The notes under the pieces: generated by a model
Told to the model about the DNA's origin: nothing
What the model saw: the letters and a program-made list of their open reading frames with translations, nothing else
The model's database searches: none
Shown: positions 23,886 through 24,646 of the stretch, in pieces
Position numbering within the stretch: the stretch's first letter is position 1
Layout: each line of letters starts with the position of its first letter
Program-made: the position numbers and the translations under genes
Assembly: GCA_002398845.1 (NCBI GenBank)
Contig: DHBY01000039.1
Location: 1-24,646, forward strand
Reading direction: 5' to 3'
From: Firmicutes bacterium UBA4916
Lineage (GTDB): Bacteria; Bacillota; Clostridia; Tissierellales; Tepidimicrobiaceae
Length of the DNA: 24,646 bases

Positions 23886-24203
23886 TTATAACTTTATCTC
23901 AATATCAACACCAGCTGGTAAATTCAATTTCATAAGTGAATCTACTGTCTTTTGATTTGGATTAAGGATATCAATTAATCTTTTATGGGTTCTTTGTTCA
24001 AATTGTTCCCTTGAATCCTTATATTTATGAACTGCTCTTAAGATTGTAATGATTTCCTTTTCTGTTGGTAGTGGTACTGGGCCAGATACATCTGCACCAG
24101 TTCTTTTAGCAGTTTCCACTATTTTTTGAGCTGATGAATCTAATAATTCATGATCATAAGCCTTCAATCTTATCCTTATTTTTTGTTTACTTTTATTTGA
24201 CAT
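23886..24203 (-). CDS. rpsJ: 30S ribosomal protein S10
   Basis: Head protein that also pairs with NusB in transcription antitermination. 105 residues, a few more than the common 102-103 owing to the N-terminus MSNKSKQKIRIRLKAYDHELLD. Motifs KIVETAKRTGADVSGPVPLPTE, QFEQRTHKRLIDILNPNQKTVDSLMKLNLPAGVDIEIKL. The ATG follows GAAGGAGGGAATTAA. First gene of the S10 operon, behind a long structured leader. Confidence 0.98.
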   Translation of the reverse strand: MSNKSKQKIRIRLKAYDHELLDSSAQKIVETAKRTGADVSGPVPLPTEKEIITILRAVHKYKDSREQFEQRTHKRLIDILNPNQKTVDSLMKLNLPAGVDIEIKL

Positions 24204-24220
24204 TTAATTCCCTCCTTCTA

Positions 24221-24248
24221 TCGCATGCTTTTTTTGATTTACATGCGA
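24221..24248 (-). promoter_or_regulatory. Hairpin next to the rpsJ ribosome binding site
   Basis: TCGCATG (24242-24248) pairs perfectly with CATGCGA (24221-24227) across a 14-nt A-rich loop. The stem ends 3-4 nt before GAAGGAGG of rpsJ, so it could influence ribosome access. The upstream half can instead pair with CATTGCGA at 24452-24459. Confidence 0.65.
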
Positions 24249-24475
24249 CATGGAATTGCCGATACACACTTCCGGGTGTGTTGTAATATTTTTTTATATA
24301 AATGACCTAAGCCATATGGGACAATTCCAGTCGCCCGATTTACAACCGGACATTCTCAGCAAAAATTCCCCCAGCACCTAATCCTTTAAATGCAAATCCT
24401 AATTTTCCTGGTCCCATTAAAGGGCTAAGTGCCGGGCAACCTTCTGCATCATCGCAATGCCTAAATTTAAACACT
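24249..24475 (-). promoter_or_regulatory. Structured leader RNA of the S10 operon
   Basis: In transcript order the 5' UTR forms GTTGCCCG (24433-24440) with CGGGCGAC (24330-24337), an 8-bp closing helix. It continues without a gap into GCACTTAGCCC (24422-24432) with GGATTAGGTGC (24374-24384), 10 of 11 paired, and then TTTAATG (24415-24421) with CATTTAAA (24385-24392). Downstream, TGGAATTG (24322-24329) pairs with CAATTCCA (24251-24258), enclosing the ACACAC/GTGTGT hairpin at 24264-24281. The apical ATGGGAC (24411-24417) can meet GTCCCAT (24316-24322) as a pseudoknot. This is far more pairing than chance would give. Ribosomal-protein autoregulation is inferred from position. Confidence 0.75.
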
Positions 24476-24480
24476 ACTAT

Positions 24481-24509
24481 ATTTTATAGCATATAATAGA
24501 AAAACTCAA
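24481..24509 (-). promoter_or_regulatory. Promoter of the S10 operon
   Basis: TTGAGT (24504-24509) and TAAAAT (24481-24486) are 17 nt apart. An overlapping TGC-TATAAA would give an extended -10. Transcription would begin near 24474. A further TATAAT about 40 nt upstream lacks a good -35 partner. The promoter lies between the tuf terminator and the leader, so the S10 operon has its own start. Confidence 0.75.
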
Positions 24510-24565
24510 GCTTTTTTTATTATATATCTAACTTTTCGTGTAATTACTGAATCTAGTCAAACACC

Positions 24566-24594
24566 AAAAGAAGGGGCTTTGAGTCCCTTCTTTT
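24566..24594 (-). terminator. Terminator of tuf
   Basis: AAAAGAAGGG and its complement CCTTCTTTT-side arm (10 bp, with a short inner extension) lie 15 nt after the tuf stop and end in TTCTTTT. It separates the str operon from the S10 operon. Confidence 0.88.
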
Positions 24595-24609
24595 AATGTC
24601 TTTAATTTA

Positions 24610-24646
24610 TTATGCAAGAATCTTAGTTACAACTCCAGAACCTACT
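24610..24646 (-). CDS. tuf: Elongation factor Tu (C-terminal end only)
   Basis: Only the last 11 codons and the TAA stop (24610-24612) fall in the window. They read VGSGVVTKILA, the conserved end of EF-Tu domain 3. EF-Tu delivers aminoacyl-tRNA to the ribosome. Position before rpsJ is the usual str-S10 junction, which supports the call despite the short piece; rpsL, rpsG and fusA are expected beyond the right edge. Confidence 0.9.
   Translation of the reverse strand, partial: VGSGVVTKILA

Overview
The window is a low-GC Firmicutes chromosome segment. It carries the S10-spc-alpha ribosomal protein supercluster almost complete, transcribed on the minus strand from the tail of tuf (right edge) to rplQ. 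It is followed by the ECF transporter core (ecfA1-ecfA2-ecfT), truA, rplM-rpsI and cwlD, which is the order found downstream of rplQ in Bacillus. A KOW-domain protein between adk and infA, a cortex amidase (CwlD), a two-cluster Fe-S aldo/keto reductase and a split glycine decarboxylase (gcvPA) point to an anaerobic, spore-forming member of Clostridia, perhaps Tissierellales-like. The species cannot be named from sequence alone.

Layout, in transcription order from the right edge. tuf (last residues) ends at a strong terminator. A promoter and a ~230-nt structured leader then precede rpsJ-rplC-rplD-rplW-rplB-rpsS-rplV-rpsC-rplP-rpmC-rpsQ-rplN-rplX-rplE-rpsN-rpsH-rplF-rplR-rpsE-rpmD-rplO-secY-adk-KOW-infA-rpmJ-rpsM-rpsK-rpsD-rpoA-rplQ, with a terminator after rplQ. 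A second unit (ecfA1-ecfA2-ecfT-truA) starts from a promoter whose -35 box lies in an inverted-repeat element. A third unit (rplM-rpsI) has a near-consensus promoter, a short L13-type leader and a terminator. cwlD follows. Convergent to it is a plus-strand aldo/keto reductase, and the space between them is packed with DnaA boxes. At the left edge is a minus-strand gcvT-gcvH-gcvPA operon, cut by the window.

The large cluster supplies ribosome subunits, RNA polymerase alpha, initiation factor IF1, the Sec translocon channel and adenylate kinase. The Ecf genes encode the energizing module shared by vitamin and metal uptake proteins. TruA modifies tRNA. The Gcv proteins cleave glycine and feed one-carbon units to tetrahydrofolate.

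The coding content is conventional. The items most worth a second look are non-coding: (1) seven DnaA-box-like 9-mers in 150 bp at 4051-4200, three of them abutting in tandem, away from any visible dnaA/dnaN; (2) the S10-operon leader at 24228-24475, with a long coaxial helix, a possible pseudoknot and mutually exclusive pairings next to the rpsJ ribosome binding site; (3) an 86-bp inverted-repeat element at 9323-9408 that appears to donate a promoter -35 box; (4) a 49-bp near-perfect palindrome behind the rpsI terminator. The usual map gene between adk and the KOW gene is missing, and a hairpin occupies the gap.
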